Source: Streptomyces typhae
GTDB lineage: Bacteria; Actinomycetota; Actinomycetes; Streptomycetales; Streptomycetaceae
Assembly (NCBI RefSeq): GCF_009755605.1
Contig: NZ_WPNZ01000007.1
Coordinates: 330,168-394,167 of the forward strand
Direction of reading: 5' to 3'
DNA length: 64,000 nt
This document shows, piece by piece, positions 7,956 to 16,424 of the stretch; the first letter of the stretch is position 1, and every line of letters starts with the position of its first letter. The position numbers and the translations under genes were made by a program. Below the pieces are notes generated by a model, which saw nothing but the letters and a program-made list of their open reading frames with translations, ran no database searches and was not told the origin of the DNA.

Positions 7956-9304
7956 ACAGGCCCGACCAGCCGGACCCCCACGACGGCGAGGAACCGGGCC
8001 GAGGCCCCCGCGACGGCGACCGGCAGGGCGACCACCGGACGCCGCGGATACCGGCACCGCGGTCACCGGTGGAGGACGGCGGCCTGCCGCTGCCGCAGGT
8101 GCCCGGCGCCCCGCCGCATCACGTACAGGACGCGCGTGACAACGGTGACGGCGGCAGCCGCGGCGACGGCTTGGACCACCACGTGCTGAAGTCATTACTC
8201 GGCGCTTGGGCGCTGTCCGCCTGTTCGGCACCGGAGGCGACGGCCGTCGAGGAGCATCTGGGCACGTGCGGGCCGTGCGCGGAGGAGGCGCTGCGGCTGC
8301 GGGACGCGGTCGGCCTGCTGCACCCCGAGGAGAGCCTCGACCTGGACCCGGGGCTGCGCACCCGCGTCCTGGAGAGCTGCCTCGGCCGCCGCCCGCCGCG
8401 CATCCCGCTGCCGGAGTGGGCCGCTCCGTACGACGCCGAGACGGCGCGGCTCGACGCGCTGCTGCGAGACATCGGGGACGCCGAGTGGCACGCCCCGGTC
8501 CGCCTGCGGTGGTTCGAGGACGACGTGCCGGTGAACCGCAAGACGACGGTCGCCGGGGTGATCGCCCATCTGCTCGCCGTGGACGGCCTGGTGGGCGCGG
8601 CGCTCGGCCTCACCGATCCGCTGGGGGTCGACGCGCCGCCGGTGCCGGATCCCACGCGGCGCACGGAGACGTTCTGGGGCGCGTCGCGCTTCCCGCCCAC
8701 GCGGGCGGTGCGCGAGCCCTGGCGGGACCAGACGCACGAACTGATCAGGACGGTGTCGTTCGCGGGCGGCGGCTCGGGGCGGCTCGGCGTGGAGTACGGC
8801 GTGGCGGGTGCCCGGGGCGCGGAGGGGTGCCGGACCTTCACGGTGCCGCTGCGGGACTCCATGGTGGAGCGGGCCTTCGAGTGCTGGATCCATGCGGAGG
8901 ACATCGCGGAGGCGGTGGACTACCCCTACGAACCGCCCTCGCCGCGGCACTTGCACCACATGATCGACCTGGCGGCGCGGATGCTGCCGGTGACGCTGGC
9001 CGAGCGGCGGCGGGCCGGGCGGGCGGCGCCGTCGCGGGAGCTGGTGGCCGCGGGGGCGCCGGGGCGCAGCCTGCGTCTTGAGGTGGAGGGGGTCGGCGGC
9101 GGGGAATGGTTCATTCCGCTGGACTCGCCCGGGGCCAGCGGGTCCGCCGAGTGCGAGGTCGCGCACATCGCGCTCGACGGGGTCGAGTTCTGCCGCCTCG
9201 CGGCGGGGCACGTCGCCCCCGAGGAGGCGGCCGCCGGCCAGATGGGCGACCGCGAGGCCATCCGCGACGTCCTGTTCGCGGCAGCTTCACTGAGCCGCCT
9301 GTAG
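7952..9304 (+). CDS. Putative zinc-finger anti-sigma factor fused to a mycothiol-type DinB domain
   Basis: A 450-residue protein coupled to the sigma gene by a GTGA overlap. After a Pro/Asp-rich N-terminus it has a ZAS/zf-HC2-like segment with HLGTCGPC (HxxxCxxC, about residue 100) in an LLGAWALSACSAPEA context. From about residue 150 to the end it resembles mycothiol-dependent maleylpyruvate isomerase-type proteins: APYDAETARLDALLRDI, the helix with AGVIAHLLAVDG, and FECWIHAEDIAEAV. The zinc finger is expected to hold the sigma factor. The DinB-fold part could sense mycothiol state or a ligand, but that is inference. No transmembrane helix is present, so this is a soluble anti-sigma candidate. 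Confidence 0.8.
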   Translation: MNRPDQPDPHDGEEPGRGPRDGDRQGDHRTPRIPAPRSPVEDGGLPLPQVPGAPPHHVQDARDNGDGGSRGDGLDHHVLKSLLGAWALSACSAPEATAVEEHLGTCGPCAEEALRLRDAVGLLHPEESLDLDPGLRTRVLESCLGRRPPRIPLPEWAAPYDAETARLDALLRDIGDAEWHAPVRLRWFEDDVPVNRKTTVAGVIAHLLAVDGLVGAALGLTDPLGVDAPPVPDPTRRTETFWGASRFPPTRAVREPWRDQTHELIRTVSFAGGGSGRLGVEYGVAGARGAEGCRTFTVPLRDSMVERAFECWIHAEDIAEAVDYPYEPPSPRHLHHMIDLAARMLPVTLAERRRAGRAAPSRELVAAGAPGRSLRLEVEGVGGGEWFIPLDSPGASGSAECEVAHIALDGVEFCRLAAGHVAPEEAAAGQMGDREAIRDVLFAAASLSRL

Positions 9305-9410
9305 CTGCGCGAGGCGCGGACGCCGACGGCGGGTGCGCCCCACAGGGGGCGTTCACCGGGCAGCCGGGGAGAAACGGGCGGGCGGGTGGGAGAGATTCCG
9401 ACCGCGAAGC

Positions 9411-9487
9411 GGGCGGGCCAGGACGCGAGGGGCGGACGCCGACGGGGCGGGCCAGGACGCGAGAGGCGGACGCGTGGCGGGCCAGGC
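9411..9487. repeat. 34-bp direct repeat, two copies plus a partial third
   Basis: GGGCGGGCCAGGACGCGAG begins copies at 9411 and 9445 with one mismatch over 29 bases, and GGCGGGCCAGG recurs at 9477-9487. It lies between the convergent anti-sigma and purU genes. No clear terminator hairpin is present. Confidence 0.7.
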
Positions 9488-9493
9488 CGGGGG

Positions 9494-10387
9494 TCAGGCG
9501 AAGACGACGGTTCGGTGACCGTTCAGGAGGATGCGCCGCTCCGCATGCCACTTAACGGCCCGCGCCAGCGCCTGGCACTCGACATCCCGCCCGACGGCGA
9601 CAAGCTGATCGGGAGTGACCCCGTGCCCCACCCGCTCGACCTCCTGCTCGATGATCGGCCCCTCGTCGAGATCGGCGGTCACATAGTGCGCCGTCGCACC
9701 GATCAGCTTCACACCCCGGGCATGCGCCTGGTGATAGGGCCGCGCCCCCTTGAAGCTGGGCAGGAACGAGTGGTGGATGTTGATGATCCGCCCGCTGAGC
9801 TGCTTGCACAGGTCGTCGGAGAGCACCTGCATGTACCGGGCGAGGACGACCAGCTCGACGTTCTCCTCGCGCACGATCTCCAGGAGCCGCGCCTCGGCCT
9901 CGGACTTGGTGTCCCGGGTGACCGGAATGTGGTGGAAGGGCACGTCGTACGAGGCGGCCAGCTCGGCGAAGTCGGTGTGGTTGGAGACGACCGCCGCGAT
10001 CTCCACCGGCAGCGCCCCGATGCGCGAGCGGAACAGCAGGTCGTTCAGGCAGTGCCCGAACTTCGACACCAGGAGCACGACGCGCATCCGGTCGTCGGCC
10101 CGGTGGAGCTGCCAGTCCATCTGGAAGGAGTCACCGATCGCGGCGAAGCTCGCCCGCAGCTTGTCGAGCGTGACGGGCGCCCCGGCCGAGAAGTGCACCC
10201 GCATGAAGAAGAGCCCGGTGTCGTGGTCGCCGAACTGCTGACTGTCCTCGATGTTGCAGCCGGTCATGAAGAGGTAGCTCGACACGGCGTGCACGATGCC
10301 CTGTTTGTCGGGGCAGGACAGCGTGAGGACGTACTGCTCGGCGCGGTCGGCGCGCGGGGCACTGGCGACGGCGGACTGCTCGTTCAT
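9494..10387 (-). CDS. purU: Formyltetrahydrofolate deformylase
   Basis: A 297-residue enzyme that hydrolyses 10-formyl-THF to THF and formate, supplying formate for PurT and balancing one-carbon pools. An ACT domain spans about residues 18-95 (YVLTLSCPDKQGIVHAVSSY). The formyltransferase domain follows, with the catalytic Asn/His in NIHHSFLPSFKGARPYHQA and Asp in TADLDEGPIIEQ. Length matches the family. ATG 10387 gives MNEQSAVAS; the frame continues upstream only through unrelated sequence. The SCO4402-type gene lies 26 bp upstream on the same strand, so the two are probably co-transcribed. Confidence 0.95.
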   Translation of the reverse strand: MNEQSAVASAPRADRAEQYVLTLSCPDKQGIVHAVSSYLFMTGCNIEDSQQFGDHDTGLFFMRVHFSAGAPVTLDKLRASFAAIGDSFQMDWQLHRADDRMRVVLLVSKFGHCLNDLLFRSRIGALPVEIAAVVSNHTDFAELAASYDVPFHHIPVTRDTKSEAEARLLEIVREENVELVVLARYMQVLSDDLCKQLSGRIINIHHSFLPSFKGARPYHQAHARGVKLIGATAHYVTADLDEGPIIEQEVERVGHGVTPDQLVAVGRDVECQALARAVKWHAERRILLNGHRTVVFA

Positions 10388-10413
10388 CCGCCCAGGGTCC
10401 CATATCCCCGCGG

Positions 10414-10851
10414 TCAGCCCGACCGGGTGAGGATCCGCAGGACCTCCAGGGTGCGGGGCGCCCCGTCCGGGTCGTCGCCGTCCCCGGAGGCGAGCCGCAC
10501 GTGCGCCTCCCGCGCCGCGTGCACCGCCTCCGTCCAGCCCGGGTGGTCCAGGTACACGGACACCGCCGCGTCCGGGCCGACCTCGTGCATGATCCGCAGC
10601 ACCCGCAGCACGGCGGCGTCGACGAGTGCTGCCTCCTGCTGGTCGCGGAAGATCGTCCCCACGTACTTCTCCGCCGACCAGTTGTCCAGCCACGTGTCCT
10701 CGACCAGGCGGTACACGGCGTCGGTCACATCCCCGTACTCCTCGCGCCCGGCGAGCCAGCACTCCCGCTGGAAGACCGGGTCCGAGAGCATGTGCAGCGC
10801 GGAGCGCACATTGCTGCGCCAGCGCCACCACGGCATGTCGTTCGTTGGCAT
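10414..10851 (-). CDS. SCO4402-family conserved protein
   Basis: About 145 residues, cytoplasmic, rich in Trp and acidic residues: PWWRWRSNVRSALHMLSDP, then GREEYGDVTDAVYRLVEDTW and LEVLRILTRSG at the end. I recognise it as the small SCO4402-type family next to purU in streptomycetes; its function is unknown. ATG 10851 is chosen over 10914 because the conserved part starts close after it, but no strong ribosome binding site decides between them. It lies upstream of purU on the same strand and is divergent from a lipoprotein gene. Confidence 0.75.
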   Translation of the reverse strand: MPTNDMPWWRWRSNVRSALHMLSDPVFQRECWLAGREEYGDVTDAVYRLVEDTWLDNWSAEKYVGTIFRDQQEAALVDAAVLRVLRIMHEVGPDAAVSVYLDHPGWTEAVHAAREAHVRLASGDGDDPDGAPRTLEVLRILTRSG

Positions 10852-11032
10852 GCCGCCTATGGTCGTCGACCGACGGCCACGACGGGAAGACTTCTCCGTT
10901 CCTTGCACGGTCATCGATCGTACGTTCCCACATCCTCCACGCGTCTATGACCCCACCAGTTCACGCGTCCGTCACCATTCGTTGCGTACGCGTCACTCCG
11001 CGGTTGGCCCGCTGCCGGAATCGTGCGTGTCC

Positions 11033-12382
11033 ATGACCGCCTTGCGACGCGTCTTCCCTCCCCGTCCCGTCGAGTCCGCGCGCCGAGCGCGAAAAGCGCT
11101 GGTGGGCGCGGCGGCCGTGACGGCGTGTGCGTCCCTGGCCGTCGGCTGCGGGGTCATCCCCGGTACCACGGGGGGTGCCGAGGATGACCCCGTCAGGGTC
11201 ATGACCTGGGCGCCGGACCACACCCGGGCGACCAACAAGCCCGGTATGCCCGCGATGGCCGAGGCCTACGCCCGCTGGATCAACGCCAACGGCGGCCTCG
11301 ACGGCCGCAAACTCGAAGTCGTCACCTGCAACGAGCGCAACGACCCGGTCAGCGCGGGCAACTGCGCCCGCGAGGCCGTCAAACAGGACGTGGCCGCCGT
11401 CGTCGGCTCCTACAGCCAGCACGGCCGCGCCTTCATGGGCCCCCTGGAGTCGGCGGGCATCCCGTACATCGGCGGCTACGGCCTGACCGACGAGGAGTTC
11501 TCCAGCCCGCTGTCGTACCCCGTCAACGGCGGGCAGCCCGCGCTGCTCGCGGGCAACGGACGGCAGCTCGCCGGGGTCTGCGAGCGGGTCTCCCTGGTGC
11601 GGCCCGACACCATCGCGGGCGACAGCCTCTCCAAGCTCCTCGACTCCGGCCTCGCCCAGGACCACCGCGGCGCGTCCGCGGACATCCGGGCCCCCGAGGA
11701 CGGTACGGACTACACGGCGCAGGCCGAGCAGGCGCTCGACCGCGCGTCGCGGGGCACCGGCGACGGCATCACCGCGGCCTCCGTCTCCGGCGGCAAGCGC
11801 TCCGGGCAGAGCAGGGGGTGCGTCGCGGCCGCGCTCGGCACCCGCACGGACACGTTCTTCGACTCGTTCCGGCGCACCGAGGACAACTATCCGCCGGTGC
11901 GCACCGCCTCCGTGCTCGGCAGCGTCGACCAGTCCCTGATCGACCGCACGGGCGGCGCGGAAGGCCCGTACGAAGGCGCGTACGTCACCGGCTGGTACCC
12001 CGACGGCGGCGACCGGCGCTGGTCCAAGATGCGCGAGGTCATCCGCGCGCAGGCGTTCGGGGACAACCGGGTCGACGCGGCGGACGCGGGCGTGCAGACG
12101 ACCTGGATCGCGTTCACCGTCCTGAAGCAGGCCGTCGAGTCGCTGAACGGCGACGCCGTCACCGCCCGCTCCCTGCGGCGCACCCTCGACCAGGGCCTGC
12201 GGATCGACACGGGCGGGCTCACGCCGATGCTGAGCTGGCGCTTCGACGACATGCTCGCGGCGGGCGACTACCCGCGTCTGGTGAACGCGGGCGTCACCTT
12301 CCAGGTGGTGCGGGACGGCCGCCTCGTCCTCGCCCGCAAGGCGTTCGTCGACGTGGAGAAGACGCTGGAATCGGCCCGCTGA
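11033..12382 (+). CDS. ABC-type solute-binding lipoprotein (amino-acid receptor family)
   Basis: A 449-residue extracytoplasmic binding protein. The N-terminus is a lipoprotein signal: RRARK, a hydrophobic run, then the lipobox AVGC with the lipidated cysteine at about residue 39. The mature part follows the periplasmic-binding-protein type 1 fold of branched-chain amino-acid/amide receptors (AYARWINANGGLDGRKLEVV, then AAVVGSYSQHGRAF and AGIPYIGGYGL). No permease or ATPase gene is adjacent, so it serves a transporter encoded elsewhere or acts as a sensor. ATG 11033 places the Arg-rich n-region correctly. It converges on the next gene with only 8 bp between. Confidence 0.85.
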   Translation: MTALRRVFPPRPVESARRARKALVGAAAVTACASLAVGCGVIPGTTGGAEDDPVRVMTWAPDHTRATNKPGMPAMAEAYARWINANGGLDGRKLEVVTCNERNDPVSAGNCAREAVKQDVAAVVGSYSQHGRAFMGPLESAGIPYIGGYGLTDEEFSSPLSYPVNGGQPALLAGNGRQLAGVCERVSLVRPDTIAGDSLSKLLDSGLAQDHRGASADIRAPEDGTDYTAQAEQALDRASRGTGDGITAASVSGGKRSGQSRGCVAAALGTRTDTFFDSFRRTEDNYPPVRTASVLGSVDQSLIDRTGGAEGPYEGAYVTGWYPDGGDRRWSKMREVIRAQAFGDNRVDAADAGVQTTWIAFTVLKQAVESLNGDAVTARSLRRTLDQGLRIDTGGLTPMLSWRFDDMLAAGDYPRLVNAGVTFQVVRDGRLVLARKAFVDVEKTLESAR

Positions 12383-12390
12383 GAGGCCCG

Positions 12391-14355
12391 CTACAGCTGT
12401 GCCTTGTCCCGCTTCGTCAGGCCGTGCTTCTGGGCGATCGCGTTCCACAGGGTCGCGGCCTGCTGCTTGGCCTGGGTGGCCTCGCCGCTCGCGCGGTTGC
12501 CCGCGGCCGAGTGGCCGGTCTGGCGGGCGTGGCCCTTGCGGCAGCCCTTCTTGCGGGCGACCTGGTCGGCCCACGCGGCGTAGTGGTTGTCGGCCGAGGC
12601 GGAGGCCTTCCACGCCTTGTTGAGCGCCGCGGTCAGGCGGGTGTTCGCGGGCAGCTCGTCGACGGTCAGGCCGGACAGGCGGCCGACGAGGCCGTTGCGC
12701 TGCCTGGCCGCGGCCCGCAGGTCGGTGGCCGCCTGCTTGAGGTTCGTGCACTTGCCCACGTCGCGCACGGCGCCGATCACGCTCTCGCGGCTGTTGTTGC
12801 TGTCCGCGAGCAGCTTGTCCAGGGCGACGGCCTGCTTCTTGGCCGGGTCCGCGGTCGGTGTGGGCTTCTTGCTCTCGGGCGAGGCGGACGAGGCGAGCGG
12901 CTGGCTGTCGTCCTTGGCCTCCTCGCCGTCGCTCCCGCCTCCGCCGCCGCTGAGCAGCGCGCCCGCGCCCACACCGAGTACGGCGATGCCCACGCCGACG
13001 GCCGCGAGCAACGGCATCTTGGAGCCGCCGCGCCCGCGCCGGTTCCGCCCGGCGTCGGGCTCCGGCACGCCGCCCATCGGCGCCGGCTCGGGCACGGGGC
13101 CGGGCCCCGGCGCCTGGATGCGGGGCATCTGCTGCGTGGACGCGGGCCCCTCGGGCTCCGGCTCCCTGCGGAACAGGCTGTCGAACTCGGCGGGCGGCTG
13201 CCGGTCGCCGGGCGCCCCGGGGCGCACACCGTACGCGGCGGCGGGGGACGCGGCGGCAGGGCCCGAGGGGGCGCCGCTGTCCGTGATGGGCGCGATGAAC
13301 TGAGTGGGCGCGTTGTCGTCCGGCACGCCGGGCGCCGCTCCCGGGAGCACGTCACCGGCGCGGCCGAGGAACTGCGTGGCACCGTCGGCGGGCCGCTCGG
13401 GCGGCAGCGCGCCCGGCACCTCGGCGGGGATCGGCGCGATGAACTGGGTGGCTTCGGCGTCGGGCCCGGTGGGCATCGGTCCTGACGCGGCGTGTCGGCC
13501 GCCGCCGGTGCCGGCCCCGCCGGGATAGCCGGGATCGGGCTGCCCGCCCGGGTACGCGGCGTGCGCGGGGCCCGCGTGCGCGGGGCCGGGGCTGCCGTAC
13601 GCGGCGTCGTACTGTCCCGCCGACGGGAGGTGGCCGCCGCGCGGGGCGCCCTGGTCGACGGGCGGCAGCGGCTGACTGGGGTTGACCGGCGGCAGCGGTC
13701 GGCTCGGGGCCTGGGCGTGGGGCCCCGGCTGGGGCTGGTAGGGCTGCTCGTACGGTTGCTGCTGAGCGTGCTGGTGCTGCTGCTGAGCGTGCTGGTGCTG
13801 CTGGTACGGCTGGTGCTCCTGCTGGGCGTGCGGCTGCTCGTAGGCCTGCGGCTGATGCGGCTGATGCGGCTGATGATTCTGATACTGCTGATGCATCTGC
13901 TGCGCCTGCGGGGGCTGCGCCTGCGGCGGCTGTGCCTGCGGCTGCGGCTGGTAGGTGCCGCCCGCCACGGGTATCTGCCCCTGGCCGGGTATCTGCCCCG
14001 GCGTCGGGGCGTACCCCTCAGGCGGCAGCGGTGCCCCCGTCGACGGCGGCTGCGTGCCCTCGGGCGGCAGCGGCATTCCGGCCCCCGGCTGGGCGGAGGG
14101 AGCGGCGGACTCCTGGTAGGGGGCGCCCCAGGCCTCGCCCGCTCCCGGTGCCGGAGGCGGCGCCGGGGTCGAGGGGGCGGGGCCCCACGGGTCGCCCCAG
14201 GGGCTGCCCACGGGCGGGGCGGCGTGGTCGCCGGTGGTGCCCGGCATCAGGGGCGCACTGCCGTCCGCGGGCAGCACGATGCCCTCGTGCGCGTGTCGCG
14301 CCGAGGGCTGCTGCGGTTCGGAGGAAGCAGCGCCTTGCCCGCTCTGCTGCGTCAC
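12391..14355 (-). CDS. Q/P/H-rich single-pass membrane protein with TQF motifs
   Basis: A 654-residue protein of unknown function. The first 440 residues are predicted disordered: Pro-rich, then a Gln/His-rich block of QHAQQQHQHAQQQ type (about residues 150-215), then three motifs of the form TQF[IL] (EATQFIAPI, GATQFLG, APTQFIAPI; about residues 300, 326 and 348). A single membrane helix, MPLLAAVGVGIAVLGVGAG (about 446-466), is followed by a Lys/Ala-rich extracytoplasmic domain. TQF-type motifs resemble phospho-threonine docking sites bound by FHA domains, but that is inference. GTG 14355 has AGGAG five bases upstream and is preferred to 14397. Confidence 0.75.
   Translation of the reverse strand: MTQQSGQGAASSEPQQPSARHAHEGIVLPADGSAPLMPGTTGDHAAPPVGSPWGDPWGPAPSTPAPPPAPGAGEAWGAPYQESAAPSAQPGAGMPLPPEGTQPPSTGAPLPPEGYAPTPGQIPGQGQIPVAGGTYQPQPQAQPPQAQPPQAQQMHQQYQNHQPHQPHQPQAYEQPHAQQEHQPYQQHQHAQQQHQHAQQQPYEQPYQPQPGPHAQAPSRPLPPVNPSQPLPPVDQGAPRGGHLPSAGQYDAAYGSPGPAHAGPAHAAYPGGQPDPGYPGGAGTGGGRHAASGPMPTGPDAEATQFIAPIPAEVPGALPPERPADGATQFLGRAGDVLPGAAPGVPDDNAPTQFIAPITDSGAPSGPAAASPAAAYGVRPGAPGDRQPPAEFDSLFRREPEPEGPASTQQMPRIQAPGPGPVPEPAPMGGVPEPDAGRNRRGRGGSKMPLLAAVGVGIAVLGVGAGALLSGGGGGSDGEEAKDDSQPLASSASPESKKPTPTADPAKKQAVALDKLLADSNNSRESVIGAVRDVGKCTNLKQAATDLRAAARQRNGLVGRLSGLTVDELPANTRLTAALNKAWKASASADNHYAAWADQVARKKGCRKGHARQTGHSAAGNRASGEATQAKQQAATLWNAIAQKHGLTKRDKAQL
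13758..13799. repeat. Perfect 21-bp tandem duplication in the Q/H-rich block
   Basis: Two identical 21-bp copies (13758-13778 and 13779-13799) encode the heptapeptide-like QHAQQQH region of the membrane protein. Nearby, CTGATGCGG-like 9-bp units (about 13850-13875) encode HQP repeats. These are in-frame and length-variable by nature. Confidence 0.75.
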
Positions 14356-14560
14356 CGGGACTCCTACGAATGGGGGACCTTCGGAACGTCGGCTCACGCT
14401 ACCGGGTCCCCGCGGCGCTCTGCCACGCAGCTCAGAGCCCGCCGCACGCCACCCCTGTCACAGACGGCACACGAGTAACAGAAGTCCAAGGGGAGACGCT
14501 GTTGAGGGGGTCGAGGGTTGACGGGGTACGAGGGGCAGGCGCCGGACGGGGTCCGAAAGG

Positions 14561-14642
14561 CCACGGCACCAGGGGTGGTGGGGGGGGGGGGGGGGCCGCA
14601 CCCCCCCCCCCCCCCCCCCCCCCCCCACCCCTGGTGCCGTGG
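14561..14642 (-). terminator. Giant hairpin with poly-G and poly-C tracts
   Basis: Perfect 18-bp arms (14561-14578 and 14625-14642) enclose a run of 16 G (14580-14595), CCGCA, and a run of 26 C (14601-14626), so the RNA could fold into a stem of more than 30 bp. It sits 7 bp after the stop of the upstream TPR regulator gene (minus strand) and is most simply its terminator. Homopolymers this long are prone to slippage and to sequencing error, so the exact lengths are uncertain. Confidence 0.8.
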
Positions 14643-14648
14643 CGGCCG

Positions 14649-16037
14649 TCACGCCGCCTGGAGGTCGAGCCTGGCCCCGAACTCCCGTACCACCGGCTCC
14701 TCCCGGAACGGTTCGAGCCGCTGCTGGAAGTCGTCCAGGTACTCGGCGCCGCGGTTGGAGCGCAGGGTGCCGAGGAGTTCGACGGCCTTCATGCCGGTGT
14801 GGCAGGCCTGTTCGACCTCGCGCCGCTGGACCTGGGCGGTGGCGAGCAGGACGAGACCGATGGCGCGACGGCGCGCCCGCGTCGGCGGATGCCCGGCCAG
14901 GGACTCCTCCGCGCGCCGTGCGGCGGCGTCCGCCTGGCCCAGGTCGCGGTGGCAGTGGGCCAGTTCGTCGGCCAGATACGCCTGGTCGAAGTGGCGGATC
15001 CACACCGGGTCGTCGCCGGAGTCCTCCTCACCCGTGGCCCGTTCCATCGCCTCGACCGCGCGGCCCGCGACGGCCTGCGTGGACCGGGCGTCGCCGAGCA
15101 GCGCGTGGCCCCGCGCCTCCGCGGCGTAGAACATGGACTCGGCGCGCGGGGTGACGCGCCCCCGCGCCCCTTCCTGCGCCGCCCGTGCGAGCTGCGAGAT
15201 CTCGCGGGGGTTGCCCAACTGCGCGGCGAGATGGCTCATCGACGCCGCGAGGACATAGCCGCCGTACGCCCGGTCGCCCGCCGCCTGGGCCAGGCGCAGC
15301 GCCTGGATGTAGTAGCGCTGGGCGAGGCCGGGCTGGCCCGTGTCCACGGCCATGTACCCGGCGAGTTCCGTCAACCGGGCCACGGCGGCGAACAGTTCAC
15401 GGCCCACCGACTCCCGGTACGAGCCCGCGAGCAGCCCGGAGACCACCGAGTTCAGGTAGTGCACGACGACGGGGCGCACATGCCCGCTGCCGTACTGGTG
15501 GTCGAGCTGGGTGAGGGCCTCCGTCATCGCCTTGACGGCGGCGACGTCCGAGAGCCCGACACGCGGCCCGGCCGTCCGGCCGACCTGCGCGTCCGGCGAG
15601 GAGATCAGCCAGTCCCTGCTCGGCTCCACCAGGGCGGACGCGGCGACGGACGAGCCGGACAGGAAGTCCCGCCGGCCCACGTCGCTGCGCCACAGCTCGC
15701 AGACCTGCTCGATGGCGCCGAGAACGGTGGGCGAGAACTGCAGTCCCACGCCGGAGGCGAGGTTCTTGCCGTTCGCCATGCCGATCTCGTCGATCGTGAC
15801 CGTGCGTCCCAGTTTGCGGCCGAGCGCCTCGGCGATGATGCCCGGCGCACGCCCGCGCGGCTGCTGGCCGCGCAGCCAGCGAGCGACCGACGTCTTGTCG
15901 TAGCGAAGATCGAGACCGTGCTCCGCGCCGCACATGTTCACGCGACGGGCCAGGCCGGCGTTGGAACAGCCGGCTTCCTGAATGAGCGCCTGCAGCCGTT
16001 CGTTGGGCTGCCGCGCGACGAGAGGCCTGGCGGCCAT
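14649..16037 (-). CDS. TPR-containing transcriptional regulator-like protein
   Basis: A 462-residue protein. The N-terminus (about residues 10-80) has a helix-turn-helix-like segment: PNERLQALIQEAGCSNAGLA, then KTSVARWLRGQQPRGRAP. From about 170 on there are degenerate TPR helices (for example AQRYYIQALRLAQAAGDRAY and AEARGHALLGDARSTQAVAG). This layout is shared with Streptomyces development regulators such as NsdA, and I recognise the sequence as a strongly conserved streptomycete protein, but its role is not known to me. ATG 16037 has GGGGG six bases upstream. It is transcribed divergently from a primase-polymerase-like gene and ends at the giant hairpin. Confidence 0.8.
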   Translation of the reverse strand: MAARPLVARQPNERLQALIQEAGCSNAGLARRVNMCGAEHGLDLRYDKTSVARWLRGQQPRGRAPGIIAEALGRKLGRTVTIDEIGMANGKNLASGVGLQFSPTVLGAIEQVCELWRSDVGRRDFLSGSSVAASALVEPSRDWLISSPDAQVGRTAGPRVGLSDVAAVKAMTEALTQLDHQYGSGHVRPVVVHYLNSVVSGLLAGSYRESVGRELFAAVARLTELAGYMAVDTGQPGLAQRYYIQALRLAQAAGDRAYGGYVLAASMSHLAAQLGNPREISQLARAAQEGARGRVTPRAESMFYAAEARGHALLGDARSTQAVAGRAVEAMERATGEEDSGDDPVWIRHFDQAYLADELAHCHRDLGQADAAARRAEESLAGHPPTRARRRAIGLVLLATAQVQRREVEQACHTGMKAVELLGTLRSNRGAEYLDDFQQRLEPFREEPVVREFGARLDLQAA

Positions 16038-16424
16038 GGCGTACCCCCTGATGTGCACCGTGGACCATCTGGAACTTCGGATGTCGTGTGGAACGAGGAA
16101 CGGTCCGGGCCGGATTGCCCGCATCGCCCAGATGATCAATGCCCTGGGAACAACTGGAAGATGCACCACAATCACCACAGATACGCAGCAACCTGTCGAG
16201 TTACCATGTTTGTTGGACTCTTGCGGCAGAACGCAGCGCATGTCAGCGAGCTGGGTGAAGACGGGTGAACTCCGACTGCCCCTGACCTGGCTACCCGCAC
16301 CGGACGCCCCTTGCCCATGCGCGCCCCCACCTGTGCACCCATGCGCCCCGCGGGGGGAACGATGCTCCTCCCCCGCGCACATGACAGCCCGTAACCCCTG
16401 CTCACGCGCGCAGTTGAGACGTTC
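16038..16424. other. Divergent promoter region between TPR regulator and prim-pol gene
   Basis: 387 bp with an A/T-richer core (about 16130-16215). Promoters for both flanking genes are expected, but I cannot place boxes with confidence. No coding frame shows the local codon bias. Confidence 0.4.

Noticed and set aside
9386..12382. 998-codon frame ending with the solute-binding protein
   Set aside because: Only the part from 11033 has a signal peptide and receptor fold; the rest is antisense to purU and the SCO4402-type gene.
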